NCBI RefSeq assembly: GCF_000143415.4
Contig: NW_003314264.1
Coordinates: 210,693 to 264,182 of the forward strand
Origin: Selaginella moellendorffii
Taxonomy: Eukaryota > Streptophyta > Lycopodiopsida > Selaginellales > Selaginellaceae
Direction of reading: 5' to 3'
Length of the DNA: 53,490 bases
Shown: positions 19,999-32,532 of the stretch, piece after piece
Layout of the letters: each line of letters opens with the position of its first letter
Position numbering within the stretch: position 1 is the stretch's first letter
Position numbers and translations under genes: made by a program
The notes under the pieces: generated by a model
The model's database searches: none
What the model saw: the letters and a program-made list of their open reading frames with translations, nothing else
What the model was told of the DNA's origin: nothing

Positions 19999-22900
19999 AA
20001 GATCGACGTCCTAGTCGATGCATACTCCAGTCTAGAATACCGCCAAGGAAACAACTCCAGAAAAAGTTCACGGTACTCACACTATGTGAGAAATGCACCA
20101 ACTTAAATGAGTTAGGGGGCAACCTCTTTGTCTAACGCGGATGCGCTACCAGCTCAGACACCTTCCGGCCGTCGCCGACAAGGAAATGACCAACGGAGTC
20201 AGCCACCCCTGCTGCTCTGGGAGTCACCCAGCTTACAAAAGTGTGATATGCCCTGCCCGCAGGAACATAGAGAGAGAAGCCAGAGGCCCCTACCCTCCTA
20301 AGCAAAGAAACCAAACCCGTCGGTAAGGTTTAGATAGACTACTGTAAACAGGCAGTTAGAGTTGTTTACACGGTCACGCCCTTTCAACGGAATAAGGAAC
20401 ATCGATAAAGAGGCGGGTTATGTGACCAGTCGACAGTAGCTACCCCATGACTAGAGATTTCACCATGCACACGAAGTGCCGAAGCCAGTCTGCCCATTAC
20501 TGGCCCAAACTCAAAGATCAATAGATGGACAATATCAAAGTCATAGACAATGATATTTTAGAGATTTAATTATCAGGGAATAAAGCTTAGATTAGAACAC
20601 AAAAGTATTCCAAGTAAGTTATCATCCGATAAACTAGTATTACAGTATAGGAACCACCAAGATCACTATCATTGGAAAACATAGGATGCACCATCCAACA
20701 AAATTCAATAGCAAGTATATCATCAAGTAAACGCAATGATAAAACTTAACTACCGAAGATAGCAGACAGTAAGCCAACAACTTACGAGAGAGAACTCAAA
20801 GAACACAAAGTATCATTGACTAACAAGCACAATGCTCGCGAATGTATCACCCAAAGGAAATAACATCCAAATCTATCAAAACTAACTCGAGCAATAATCA
20901 ACAGAAGAGAATGAATGTGGGAAGACCAACAAACACTCATGCCTGCTAACTATCACAAAAGCCAATCTGAATAGATCCCAGCCAACAATACCAAGGAACT
21001 CAAGTTGCCTAAGCAAGTGTTAGCAACATCCTACTGATGTCTTAAACCCAAGAGACCAATCCAGAGCAAACCACAAAGAACATGTGGTATTGCAAAATGC
21101 CAAAAGCCATCAAAGAGAACAACCAACTATCATGAAAGATCGTCAATTAGCCCATCAATGTAGTGATGTATAATCATCGTTGAAGAAAGAATCTACCATC
21201 CCGAAGAATAGCAAATAATTCCAAACCAACAATAATCAAGCAAAACTTGTGATAAGGACAATCAACTACCCTAGATGATAGTCAATCATCACCAATGATT
21301 GCCAGATGCAAAAACTAACTTCAATCGAAGCTAATGAGCCAAAATGCCTTCCCCCAACAACTTCAAACAAATGGAACAATGAGCACAAAACTCAAGAACC
21401 AAAAGCTCGAAGAAGCCTATAACTAAGTCTTGCCTAATAATGATCACGAGTCTCATAGAAGCTAACTTCAATGCTAAAGAAGAAATCATGGTGCAACCCA
21501 CAATATCTTCCTCAACACATCCATAAGCTAAACTTCATAATGCCAAAGCTAATGAAGAGCATTTCCGCATCAATCCAAAAGCTAAGCATAACAAAGCTAT
21601 GCTTAACAAGTGATCATCAAACGATCCTCCATGAATCCATCTATAGCAAGACGTAACTCACTTCATAACAAGCTCAAAAAGAATCATTAATGATTGCTAT
21701 ATTCCGAACTCAAATCCAGCAAGGACTCAACATTCTAATATCGATCACTAACTCTTCTTCTCGTAGAGTTAGCATAGTCCACGACTAAATCACTTTTCAA
21801 GGAAAAGCTAAAGCTCAACCCTCTACTAAATAATCTCGTCTAGAACACAACTAACTCAACTTGCCACTCAGTTCGTTTGAACGTCAACACAGTTGCTAAC
21901 TAGCAAATGCACGAATGCCAACAACACAAAGCTATAGCCAAATCATCAACACTATATTCATCAAGACTAATGAAATTCAATATCAATCCTTGGAAGGATA
22001 TCTCATTTCACTCGAATCTCAATGTCAACAACATCAATGACAAGGCATCACTTTAATGCCATCAACATCAGGACAAAGCTAGAAGAAAGCAAGAGTGAAT
22101 CACCACTTGGAGCTTTCCAGCAACCAAGCTAACCAAAGTCAAAGATACTATACTTAGTATCGGAGACCAATCCTCTAACAATACTCAGTTACAGAGAACA
22201 CATCATCAAGGAGTGATTCACCACGTCCAAGACTCAATGAAATCCAACACTACGGACTAAATGTAACCAAATGATATCAATAGAGGTAAAGTCGACATGC
22301 CAACATGGAAAACCATGCAAGTCCAACAACACGATCCTCCGCAACACCATCCGGTCAAGCAAGCCCACCACTGCTAAATCATCATCGAGCAAAGCAAGTG
22401 TCAATGGTCTTTTTGACAAAGTCTACAAGTAATCACTAGTCGCAAATCAACTAACAATCGCCCTTCAACTTGCCTTCACAAGACCCGAACACTAACTCAT
22501 GTCATCGAGTTACATACTTGTCCAACATGAACATAATACCCCAGGTACGAGATAAAAGTTCATAGACAAGCACAAACTAAATGACCACTCGAATCCAACT
22601 CAACCGCAATAAGCTCACTAATGCATTTAGTCAATAGCTCTGAGCATGCCTTGAAGAGGCTAGCTATGTGATCAACACTTAGTCAAAACTAAAGTGAAGA
22701 CCATGAGATGGACTCATATCGGTACACAACCTCCTCATAGACAAAGCTATAGTACGGGTACCAACATCTCAACCTCAAACAACTAAGTTGGACATCACCA
22801 TCCTCAGCCAAGGTGCAGGGCCACCAAGACCAAGTCAAGATCAGTGAGAGCTCACTACTCTCATAGAGTCTAACGAAATGCAAGGTGCAAACTATCACCA

Positions 22901-24911
22901 AGCACAATGCTACAAAAGAAAGGCACAAGGGTCACCTTTCTTAGAAAAGCGCAACAGCCACTTTTCTACACCAACTCCAGACTCTATCCAACTCAATTGC
23001 TTTAGCCCCAAAAGTTAGCATCCCTTTCGGGCCACATCATACAAACTACCTACTAAGATCTAAGCCAACCGAAGTCAACTCCAACCCCTTCACTAGTTTG
23101 TACTGGCTTTCAAAAATGGAATGGTTTTCGAGCAAAGTGATCAATAGATCAGCCATTGGAAAAGTCTAAGAAAATTTGTGGAAAATTTTCCATTCTAGAG
23201 AAAGAATGACTCTCAATCCAGAATTGCAAACTTTCAAGACTCAACCAACTTCCTCCTACCAACAACTTCACATAGGTTCACTTCAACACCAATTCTCATG
23301 ACCCATAGTATGCTTAAGCCTCGAACATCTTTGCCCATCTAACCGATATCCAACACCGACATCCGCAAAGTGCTAAATGAATATCTAAAACTTGATCAAG
23401 AAGACCACATCTTCGGATATCCACATTGCACTAACACTCTTCTTCAATCACTTTCAAGATTCAATGTGAAGTCAAAACACTAACAAGAAAAATGACATGG
23501 AAAATCAAGCTCTAAGGAAAATTCCTCATCACTCGAATCAACAATGCCACTTCCACTAACACAAGTGCTAGCGATGTCAATGCATCAACCTCACACTTTC
23601 TCCATCCAATAATCTACTCCAAATGCTAACGGATCAATAGATGAGCTATAGCAAATGAATGCTACAACCCATTTCCAACACCTTATGGGCAAACCATCAA
23701 GGAAACAAGGTACCAACATAAGCTTAGCATAATGGACCACCATTGAGAATCCAGTCAAGGCTACTACAATGCTACTTCGTGCAAGTAGACTAGCTTCTCC
23801 ATCAACCACTTTGGGGTTGATCATCATTTAACCAAGCAACTTCGTAAACACATTGCTCATTATCACATGGATATGATATAAATCACAATGACTTGATCAT
23901 CAATTGAGTAACGCAATGAGCAAAGCTTATGTCATTACTTCAAATGTTTATGTGAGTATCAAATGCCAACTCGATTCGACAAAATGCAACATAAATGCCA
24001 CACTCCACCAATAGAGGTTTACGACACCAAATACCACCAACTTTTGTTCACAACACAGATAAGCTCATGCCACCCTCTTTCTGACCAAACTCAAAACTAA
24101 TCCAACACCAAGCTACTCAAGGAGCAATAGCAAGGTTCCCCGGAAAAGAATTTGAGCATTGCAACCCAAGTCTTCTAATAGCAAGCCTAGACAAAATGGA
24201 TTAGCGTTTCACTGCTATCCATCCCATAACTCATCATTGTAAGACCACCATCTCCAACATGCATCAAGATAGGGACTCTTGATTGCATAATGTGAATATG
24301 AGCAATGAGTCACACCTCGTTGCAAATCATCTCTCCAAGAAGAGAAGATGATTTACGTGTTTGATCCTTCGTCCCCGATGACTCTCTTTTCGGTCTCATC
24401 TTTGACCAAACCTCAAGCTTGCTTTCGCACTGCCTTTAGTTCAATCCAAGAAAAGTTTATGAGGGAGCACGGCAATGATTACTTGAACCAATAGACTATT
24501 CCCTACAGTCTTGATTGATCCACTTATAATCATGCCTAGGAAAGATCCACTAGTGCCACGCTAAACAGCTATGGACCAGCCTATTTGCCACTCATAGCAA
24601 ACCCAGGGAAAGTTGCTTTAACCTATGGTACAAGGAACAACTCATGGAACCACCGATAGGCTAACATTAATCCTGCCAACTCAAAGTGTAACCTTGAGTT
24701 GCTAATGTGCCTCACTCACGAGCCCAAGCGCAAACTCGTGCAACCGGAACAACTCAAATCCATCTTATGAGCCTAAGAGCAAGCTCACATACCTAAGGAA
24801 CGATTGCGAAGTCTTTGCACCAAAATGTGTACCCACTCGGATCATCGTTTTCATCTCTGCGTATGCAACGAGACTAGTTGCCCAATCTCATTGAATAGTA
24901 CTCGCTGAGAC
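19999..24911 (-). other. LARD non-coding interior
   Basis: About 4.9 kb with strong strand asymmetry (A and C rich on the plus strand) and no frame longer than about 100 codons. No gag or pol motif is found in six frames. Parts recur at 40915-42080 (same strand) and 43452-45653 (opposite strand), so the sequence is a conserved transposon interior, not host DNA. It probably serves packaging and replication only. Confidence 0.75.
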
Positions 24912-24929
24912 TCATCCTCTGATACCAAA
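24912..24929 (-). promoter_or_regulatory. LARD primer-binding site
   Basis: Minus strand TTTGGTATCAGAGGATGAG lies next to the 5' LTR; TGGTATCAGAG is the plant initiator-Met primer sequence. It is kept at 43452 in another copy. Confidence 0.8.
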
Positions 24930-26076
24930 TGTAGCGCACGTGGTTTTGACCCTTTATCCTATGGTGATTTACCATAGGATAACACCACGAAGCGGAACCT
25001 AAACCCTCTTTGTGCCACGTGACAGATGCCACATGTCACATGCCACGTGTCCATGCCACGTGTCCATAGGAACTTGAGGTTCAGGGCCTTGGGCCACTGA
25101 ACGAAGGAACGGTGCCAAACTCCCAAGCGTGACGCCAAGGAGTGATGGAACCGAACCACGGAGCAACTCCCGAGCATACAGCCCAAGGAGCGAAGGGACA
25201 GGGGCCTGGAGCGACTTGGAACAGTCCTAGAGCAACTAGCATCCCAATGCTAGGACCAGCACGCAAAACAGAGCCAAACGGAGTCTGGCGCTATTTCGGC
25301 ATACCGGTGGCCTAACGCGAGGACATGGGTACTCCACCAGCTAGCATGGAATGGAACTTGGGCTTAGACCCAAGCCGGACGCAGAACAAGGACAGGCACG
25401 CAAGCGGGAGCTAGACTATGCCTCAGGTTGGTCGGCCATGCCCGACCTACCCACTATCCCTACTATACATTTGGAACCCCCCATAGCCCCCCCCCCCCTT
25501 GAGGAACACACGCTTTGGGCTTTCACCCCAAGCCTCCCTTAGTATTAGGAGTTAGTCTCTGGGACAAACTCGAAACTTACTAAATATGGAATGTCCCTAG
25601 ATTGTGAATTTGGACACGGGACGAACACCATTGTGTTCACAATGATCTCTACATTCCGTAGATATGCAAAATGAGCAAATCTAGACACTTTCCATAAATA
25701 GCATCTGGGACAATTTGAGACTAACACAAAGGGCATGATAGCGAGGGTGTTTGGCAGACACAGTAAGCTATCATGTAGCGATATTGAGGGACCAATCTCA
25801 ATACGCGAGGGTTCTTGTCAAGCCAGTGCAAGACAGAGCAAAAGAGAACTAACAAGCCGGGCCGAGTATGCTCAGCTAAATAGACACTTAGAAATTCCTT
25901 CCTTATGCTCATCCGGCCAAGTACAGATGCAAAGTCCAGTTTACTAACACTTGAACAAGAGGGGCTGATAAAGGGTCCAGCAATACCGACCTCCTACCAT
26001 CGTGGCAGTAAGGTAAGAGTGTCCGTAAGGACTGGTCGACAGGTAACTTTCGATACCCGAAGTCACATGCGCGACA
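24930..26076 (-). repeat. LARD 5' LTR
   Basis: 1147 bp, the same length as the other LTR and nearly identical. The interior boundary abuts the primer-binding site. Confidence 0.93.
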
Positions 26077-26763
26077 TTTGGCTACCTTGAACAAACTCTA
26101 TAGTCCTTGGTTCGCCTAGCTGCTGCACCGTTAGTCCGGCTTGCCGGACTATGTCTGCAGCCACAAAATTATCCGAAGCACCCGTATCAATAAGTATTTT
26201 AACAAAGCTACCTCCGAGCTTCCCTCGGAGGGCTAGTAGATGTCGCGAACGACTCTCTACCAAAGTTGCTCGTGTAATGAGTAACTTTGAGTTAGGGACT
26301 GGATCACATACCTCAGTTTGGACTTCACCCGACTTGATGGCCATATTGGCTCTGGCCTTCTTTGGGGAGGGACATTCCCTCGAGAAGTGTCCCACTTCAC
26401 TGCAGTTGTAGCATACGTTGTTTCCCATGCTGCTATACGACTTGACCTTCTTATCCGTGGGTTTGTCTCTTTTCGCTTGACTCCCCAACGTACTCGCTCG
26501 CTGGGCACCGGATCTGCCTTTCCGGAACCCCGAGGACTCATTCTTAGAGAAACTCTTCTTGAATTTCCCTCTGCTAATTGTTCCCCTTGGTTTGGCCCCT
26601 TTGCTAAACGTGGATCCCAACCCCGTCATGTTCCCCTTTCGCAGGTTATCGTTGAAATGCACCTTGATGGCCGCATCCAACGCTTCCTTGTAGTTAGTCG
26701 GGTTCCACCGCATCACTTCACCGCGAGCCCAGGTTTGCATGCCCCATGTCCGTGACAAGTATT
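26077..26763 (-). pseudogene. Gag C-terminus and protease start, outer element
   Basis: Continues gag with [18 protein letters not shown], a basic linker, a zinc knuckle of CCHC type ([14 protein letters not shown]) and a protease active-site region ([11 protein letters not shown]). It ends at the LARD insertion at 26076/26077 and resumes at 18834. Residues before WARGEV that seem to extend the frame belong to the inner LTR and are not gag. Confidence 0.88.
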
Positions 26764-27917
26764 TGTAAGGAACCGACTCCCCGAGATGTCGTAGGCTAAA
26801 GGATCCCCAAAAGCTTGACCGAAATGACAAAGAGTTCATCGGATGGGACCAAGTCGAGGATCGAGTCCAAGACCGACTCTAGGACCGAGTTCGAGATAGA
26901 GTCTGGAATCGAGTCCGAGACTGACTCGGGGACCGAGTTCGAGTCCGAGTTCGAGACCGAGTTCGAGACGGAGTCCGAGATCCGAAATCGGGTCCGAGAC
27001 CGAGTCCGAGGTCGAGTCCGAGGTCGGGTCCGAGATCAGGTCCGAGATCGAGTCCGAGATCGAGTCCGAGACCGAATCCGAAGTCGGATCCGAAATCGGG
27101 TCCGAGATCGAGCCAGAGACTAAGTCCAAATACTAATACGGGTCAAGGGGTGAAAGCCCAAAGCGTGCGTCTCCCAGGGGGGGGGGGGGCTGCAGGGGGT
27201 TCCAAAAGTATAGTAGGGATAGTGAGGTCCAGGAACCAGTTTTGAAGGGACTCTCCAGTTGGGCTTCGGCTTGAGGTTGAGGCTGGGACCGAGGGGCCTT
27301 GGGTGGGAGTGAGCATGGACTTGGCTGGTGCCGGAGGGGCCATCCAAGGAAGTGCTCAAGAGCAGCTCCCACTCCCGAAAGGGAAACCGACTGCGGTGCT
27401 CCCGGCTCATGTGGAGTGGTGCCCCACTTGAGTACCTTGTGGCTCATTGGTCCTCGCCCTTCCGGGGGCTTAGGCCTTCCCTTCGGGATGGAACAGGGGG
27501 GGTAGAGGTACCCATACCGGGCCGTTAGGCCACGGTGTTTCGCCCCGACGTCCCGAAGCAAGTGCTGCACCCAAGGCTTGGGATTTAGAGGGTCCCATGA
27601 TCAAGTCTTGTGGTACCAAGGGGTGTTAGGAACCTGGAGGCTTGGTGTGCTTGGCTGCTTGTGCCTGCGGGGAGTGTAGCCGAACCTTAAGTCCAGTCTA
27701 ACCCGGGGAGGGGGATTGGGAGAGATTTGGGAATCCGTAGATGGATGGCTAACACTCCGTTGCTCGTGCAATGCGTAGCTGAAACCAAGTAGGACCAAAT
27801 AGGAGCTGGTACCATAAGCGAGAACCTTGGCGAAGGAACTTAGCACAAGCCAAGGCAGAGTTGGTCGGATAGACGAGGTAAGCTGGCAAATTGGAAAGGA
27901 AAAATTTGTGGCTTACA
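26764..27917 (+). repeat. 5' LTR, inner family B element
   Basis: 1154 bp, TGTAAGGAACCGAC to GTGGCTTACA. It has the minisatellite at 26835-27120, a G run near 27178-27189 and the TATAGTAGGGATAG block. Confidence 0.9.
26835..27120 (+). repeat. 12-bp LTR minisatellite (GAGTCCGAGAYC)n
   Basis: A degenerate array of 6- and 12-base units GAGTCC/GAGAYC. The same array is at 16890-17165 and 35610-35875 (inverted), 33007-33292, and a decayed one at 45737-45955. It stays open in most frames on both strands, giving spurious Ser-Asp, Arg-Val-Arg-Asp and Glu-Ser repeats. These are not proteins. Confidence 0.9.
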
Positions 27918-28375
27918 ATTTGGTATCGTAGCGGTCTCGGGTCCGACTCTGTTGGTTGGCTAAGGGAATCGCACCACATGTTGATTGACATCTGGCTGGT
28001 CCAGTTTGCTCCCGCTGGGCTCGACCCGAGGGGTAGGGTGTCAAGAGAGCGGGGCTCTCGGGAGAGCTGCGGCTCTCAGCTTCCGTTCACGAGGGCGTGA
28101 ACTTGTAGGGAAGTGTGGTGGATTTTAAGCAACCAAAGAGAACGACTTGAGAGACGGTCCATGGGGTTCAAATATAGAGGGAAAGGGCCCATGAACAAGA
28201 GTGCACCCCCTTTTCCAATCGGTTAAGGGTCTTGGGATATTTGGGGTTAAGCGTCCTTGGGTTTGAGTAGTACTGAGCTGGGTGACCTCCCGGGAAGTCC
28301 AAACTCAGGAGCTTACATTTGGTATCGGAGCCTCTTCCTCAGTTCTAGCGAAGGATAGAGGCGGATTGCTGGGAA
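27918..28375 (+). other. Chimeric leader with two primer-site copies
   Basis: TTTGGTATCGTAGCGG follows the 5' LTR, but the next bases to about 28085 match the leader of another family (C). From about 28090 to 28317 it matches that family's LTR end (GGAGCTTACA). Then comes a second TTTGGTATCGGAGCC, which is the true family B primer site and leader. Family C equivalents lie inverted at 40500-40914. At about 28372 the leader jumps into mid-gag. Confidence 0.7.
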
Positions 28376-30983
28376 ATGATGAAGGCGAGGATCCGCGCAA
28401 CTTACGTTCCTCCGAATGCTACTCTACACCTAAGGGACGAGCTGAGTAGGCTGAAGCAGACCGGAACCATTCAGGAGGATACTTGTCACGGACATGGGGG
28501 ATATGGATGCGTTCCATGCCTTCATATCAGGTTTGCAAACCTGGGCTCACGGCGAAGTAATGCGGTGGAACCCGACCAACTACAAGGAAGCGTTGGATGC
28601 GGCCATCAAGGTGCATTTCAACGATAACCTGCGAAAGGGGAACACGACGGGGTCGGGATCCACATTTAGCAAAGGGGCCAAACAAAGGGGAACGTTTAGC
28701 AGAGGGAAATTCAAGAAGAGTTTCTCTAAGAATGAGTCCTCGGGGTTCCGGAAAGGCAGATCCGGTGGCCAGCGAGCGAGTACGTGGGGGAGTCAAGCGA
28801 AAAGAGACAAACCCATGGATAAGAAGGTCAAGTCATATAGCAGCATGGGAAACAACGTATGCTACAACTGCGGTGAAGTGGGACACTTCTCGAGGGAATG
28901 TCCCTACCCAAAGAAGGCCAGAGCCAATATGGCCATCAAGTCGGGTGAAGTCCAAAATGAGGTATGTGATCCAGTCCCTAACTCAAAGTTACTCATTACA
29001 CGAGCAACTTTGGTAGAGAGTCGTTCGCGACATCTACTAGCCCTCCGAGGGAAGCTCGGAGGTAGCTTTGTTAAGATCCTTATTGACACGGGTGCTTCGA
29101 ATAATTTTGTGGCTGCAGACATAGTCCGGCAAGCCGGACTAACGTTGCAGCGGCTAGGCGAACCAAGGACTATAGAGTTTGTTCAAGGTAGCCAAAGCAT
29201 CGATGAGGTACTTCGACAAGCGAGAGTCAAAGTGGGGACTTGGAAGGTGGACATGGATTTCACTGTGTTGGACATGGCGGGATTTGACGTGATCTTCGGA
29301 ATGGACTGGTTCAATCGATTCGTGGTAGCCCTGCATGGTCAAGGTAGAAACCTTGTGGTACTGGCGAATGCCCAAGGAAGAAGATCTAGGGTGGAGGCCC
29401 AAGATCTAAAGGTAGGGCAAAGCAAGGCTAAAGATTCTTGCTTAAACCTGGTGTCCACGAGAGGACAACTCACTAAAGGAACTAAGGCGGCCTTTTTGTG
29501 CTTACTCTCGGTGAAGAGTGACAAAAAGACAGGAATGGAAGAAGTACCTTTAGTGATCCAGCGGGTGTTGGACCAATTCCAGGATACCATGCCGGAGGAG
29601 CTACCGGCGGGGCTACCCCCAGCACGACCGATAGAACATAAGATTGAGCTGGTCGAGGGTGCTGAGGCAGTGGTTCGTCCCCCTTATCGTTTGAACGAAA
29701 AAGAACTCAAGGAGCTCAAGTGCCAACTAGAGGAGTTGGTGGACAAAGGGTATGTTAGGTTGAGCAAGTCGCCATATGGGGCGCCGGTGTTATTTGTGAA
29801 AAAGAAAGATGGATCTATGCGCATGTGCATAGACTACCGGTTGCTCAACAAGTATACAAAGAAGAACAAGTACCCTTTGCCAAGGATTGAGGACCTGTTC
29901 GATAGGTTGGGAAAGGCAAAATACTTCTCGAGGATTGACCTAAGGTCAGGATACTACCAGATCAGGGTAGCCGAGGAAGATGTCGAGAAGACAATCTGTC
30001 GAACTAGGTATGGGAGCTTTGAGTTTCTGGTGATGCCCTTCGGGCTATGTAATGCGCCGACAACGTTTTCGGCGCTAATAAACCACATCTTTGTACCCTA
30101 TCTGGATCACTTCGTGGTCGTCTATATCGACAACATCCTGATCTATAGCGAGACGCTAGAGGAGCATGCCGAACACTTGGCGAAGGTGTTTGAGAAACTA
30201 AGGGAACACAAGCTGTATGCTAAAGAGAGCAAATGTGACTTTGCTCAACAAGAGGTAAAGTTTCTCGGGCATGTGGTGGGCTAGGATGGGCTCAAGGTGG
30301 ACCCAGAGAAGGTCCAAGCGATCCAGGAATGGGAGCGACCATCGAACGTACATGAGTTGAGGGCATTCCTGGGGCTATGCAACTACTATCGAAAGTTTAT
30401 CAGACACTATTCGAGAGTAGCCCTGCCCTTAACGGACCAAACAGGAAAAGGGAAGATGGTGTGGACAGCGGAATGCGAGGCGGCATTCGTCCACCTCAAA
30501 GGGAAGTTGAGAAAGGCTCCCGTATTGGCATTACCAGACTTTGGTAAGGACTTTGAGGTAGAAACGGATGTTTCGGACTTTGCGTTGGGCGCAGTTTTGA
30601 AGCAAGACAACCATCCGGTAGCGTTCTTCTCGAAGAAGCTGGACAAGGCTCAACGGAAGTGGCCTGCCCACGAGAAGGAATTGTTTGCGGTGGTCAAGGC
30701 GCTCAAGGAGTGGCGACACTACCTTGGGAGACACTTCAAGGTTTACACGGACAATGTGGCAACGAAACACTTCTTGTCACAGCCCGACCTAAGAGGGAAA
30801 CAAGGTCGGTGGGCCAATGCCTTGGCCGAGTTTGATTGCGAAATTCTGTACAAGCCTGGGAAGAGCAACATCGTGGCGGATGCGCTAAGTCGGAAAGCAA
30901 GCTTGAAGTTGGCAATATCCAGCGCAATAGCAACCTTCTGGGACGATGTGCGGACAGCATATGAGAACGATGGTCTAGCATAG
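28376..30983 (+). pseudogene. gag(partial)-protease-RT-RNase H, inner element
   Basis: The gag core start is present but is followed by a 26-base deletion relative to the outer copy (IQE then out of frame). The long frame from 28494 carries a CCHC knuckle ([14 protein letters not shown]), protease ([11 protein letters not shown]), RT ([17 protein letters not shown]) and RNase H ([13 protein letters not shown], then TDNVATKHFL). The RT box is YIDN; the outer copy has YIDD. TAG at 30282-30284 replaces CAG in GQDGLK, and TAG at 30981-30983 ends the RNase H part where the 45654 copy has CAA. Not functional. Confidence 0.9.
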
Positions 30984-31635
30984 GAAGTGTTGCTGAGGAA
31001 TCTAGAGGCGCGGGAAGCTCACCAGAGAGGTGAGCTGCCAACGGAAGAGAAAACGGGCTATGCAGAACGCAACGGACTCATTTATTACAAGCAAACGAGG
31101 GTGTATATTCCAGAAGGGGAACTAAGGAAGGTGGCCTTAGAAGAGTGTCATGACGGACCTCTTGCGGGACACGGTGGAGTGCCCAAGACAATGGGCTTAC
31201 TCAAAAGGAAGTACCATTGGCCAGATATGGCTAAGGACGTCCAAGACTATGTAAAGACATGTCCAACATGTCAGCAGGTAAAAGCCGTGACTAAGGCTAG
31301 TGGGGGCTTGTTGCAAAGCATCCCAATTCCAAATCGCCCGTGGAAATGTCTTACGATGGACTTCATCACGGGACTCCCCCCAAGCGAGGGGTTTGATGCG
31401 ATATTCGTGGTGGTGGACCGATTTTTGAAAATGGCACACTTCATACCCACCACAACGGAGGTGGATGCGAAAGGTGTGGCAAAGCTGTTCTTCGAACAAG
31501 TGGTTCGAGTGCGGGGAAGACCGGAAGAGATCATCTCAGATCGAGATAAGATCTTCACCAGTAGGTTCTGGAGGACTCTCCTGGAACAGTATCGCACCAA
31601 GTTGAAATTCAGCACAGCCTATCACCCACAGACAG

Positions 31636-31680
31636 GTATGGGGTATTGAGTCAAGTGTTGGCACTAACACTTCTTGACAG
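31636..31680 (+). other. Intron 1 in integrase of family B
   Basis: 45 nt, GTATGG to TTGACAG, phase 1. Splicing restores HPQTDGQ. The decayed copy has the same insertion at about 47093-47138. Family A reads straight through this site. Confidence 0.8.
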
Positions 31681-32098
31681 ACGGACAAATGGAAAGGGTG
31701 AATAGGCAGCTGGAGGATTATTTGCGATGCTATGTCTCGGGAGACCAGACCGATTGGGTAAGTCATTTGGGACTTGCGGAAATGTGTTATAACAACTCAC
31801 CACATTTGACTATCGGGGTGAGTCCATGGGAAGTCATTAATGGGCGAGCTATTGAAGGTCCTATGGAACTCGGCGTGGCCGAGTATCATGGAGAGTTGCC
31901 CGCAGTGGAGGCATTCACGGCGGAAAGACTCAGCATTTGGAATCTAGTGAGGGATTCCTTGGAACGGGCTCAACAAAGGCAAACCAAATACGCGAACCAG
32001 AAGCGTCGGGATGTAGAGTTCCAAGCTGGGGAGAAGGTGTGGCTGAACACCAAGAACCTCAGACTACCAAGTGGGATCAGCCGAAAGTTGACCCAAAG

Positions 32099-32150
32099 GT
32101 AAAGATGCATGTATTCCTGTAAATGAATTGATCTTGAGTTCCTTAAGCAG
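32099..32150 (+). other. Intron 2 between integrase core and chromodomain
   Basis: 52 nt, GTAAAGATGC to TTAAGCAG, phase 2. It joins KLTQR to FARPYEI. The homologue at about 47555-47608 keeps GT and AG. Family A lacks it. Confidence 0.8.
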
Positions 32151-32532
32151 GTTCGCGAGGCCTTACGAGATTGAGGCACGAATCGGTAAAGTGGCTTACC
32201 GACTCCGACTTCCTCGAGAGATGGGGAAGATGCACCCAGTGTTCCACGTGAACTTACTCAAGCCGTACTTTGAGGATCCACTTCGCAAGGACCAAGTGAG
32301 ACCTTTACCTAAGGTTATCCAAGGGGAAGAGGAATACGAAGTCGAGGCCATCCTCAATGCGCTCAAGAGCAAGCGACAAGGACGCGAGGTGAGAGAGTTC
32401 CATGTGAAGTGGAAAGGATTTCCACACTGCGAAGCAACATGGGAACCAAAGGAGAACCTAGCAAACGCGCGAGATCTAGTGGAGGAATTTCTGCAAGGCA
32501 GAACTCTATGTACTTATGCAAAGTTCAATTAA

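Larger units (their letters stand above)
18835..26076 (-). mobile_element. LARD-type non-autonomous LTR element
   Basis: 7242 bp with two 1147-bp LTRs and TTTGG target duplications (18830-18834, 26077-26081). Primer site and polypurine tract give minus orientation. The 4.9-kb interior has no coding capacity, the mark of a large retrotransposon derivative. By eye the LTRs differ at roughly eight or nine bases, so the insertion is fairly young. It interrupts protease of the outer element. LTR relatives occur at 1-424, 4014-4335, 42085-42308 and 42309-43451. Confidence 0.9.
30987..32532 (+). pseudogene. Integrase and chromodomain with two introns, inner element
   Basis: Three exons (30987-31635, 31681-32098, 32151-32532) read through without a stop after splicing. 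The integrase zinc motif (end CPTCQQ) is near 31265. The catalytic core starts at DFITGLPP (about 31360), and the chain passes HPQTDGQMERVN at the first splice. After the second splice KLTQR-FARPYEIEARIGKV leads into PVFHVNLLKPY and a chromodomain (EYEVEAIL, FHVKWKGFP, ATWEPKEN) at about 32335-32500. Chromodomains steer integration to heterochromatin. The part is cut off from RT by the TAG at 30981, so it is dead unless read through. Confidence 0.85.

Noticed and set aside
19810-20122. Short open frames in LARD LTR and interior
   Set aside because: Different frames in the two LTR copies, no conserved domain, and no codon-level constraint between copies.
20107-20170. tRNA-like string on the minus strand (GAGCTGGTAGCGCATCCGC)
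   Set aside because: It has an A-box-like part, but the T arm lacks GGTTCGA and no cloverleaf closes. It is LARD interior sequence.
26763-26839. Extra N-terminus (MNSLSFRSS) of the gag fragment read at 26063-26839
   Set aside because: These codons come from the inner element's LTR; the true upstream gag lies at 34094-34814.
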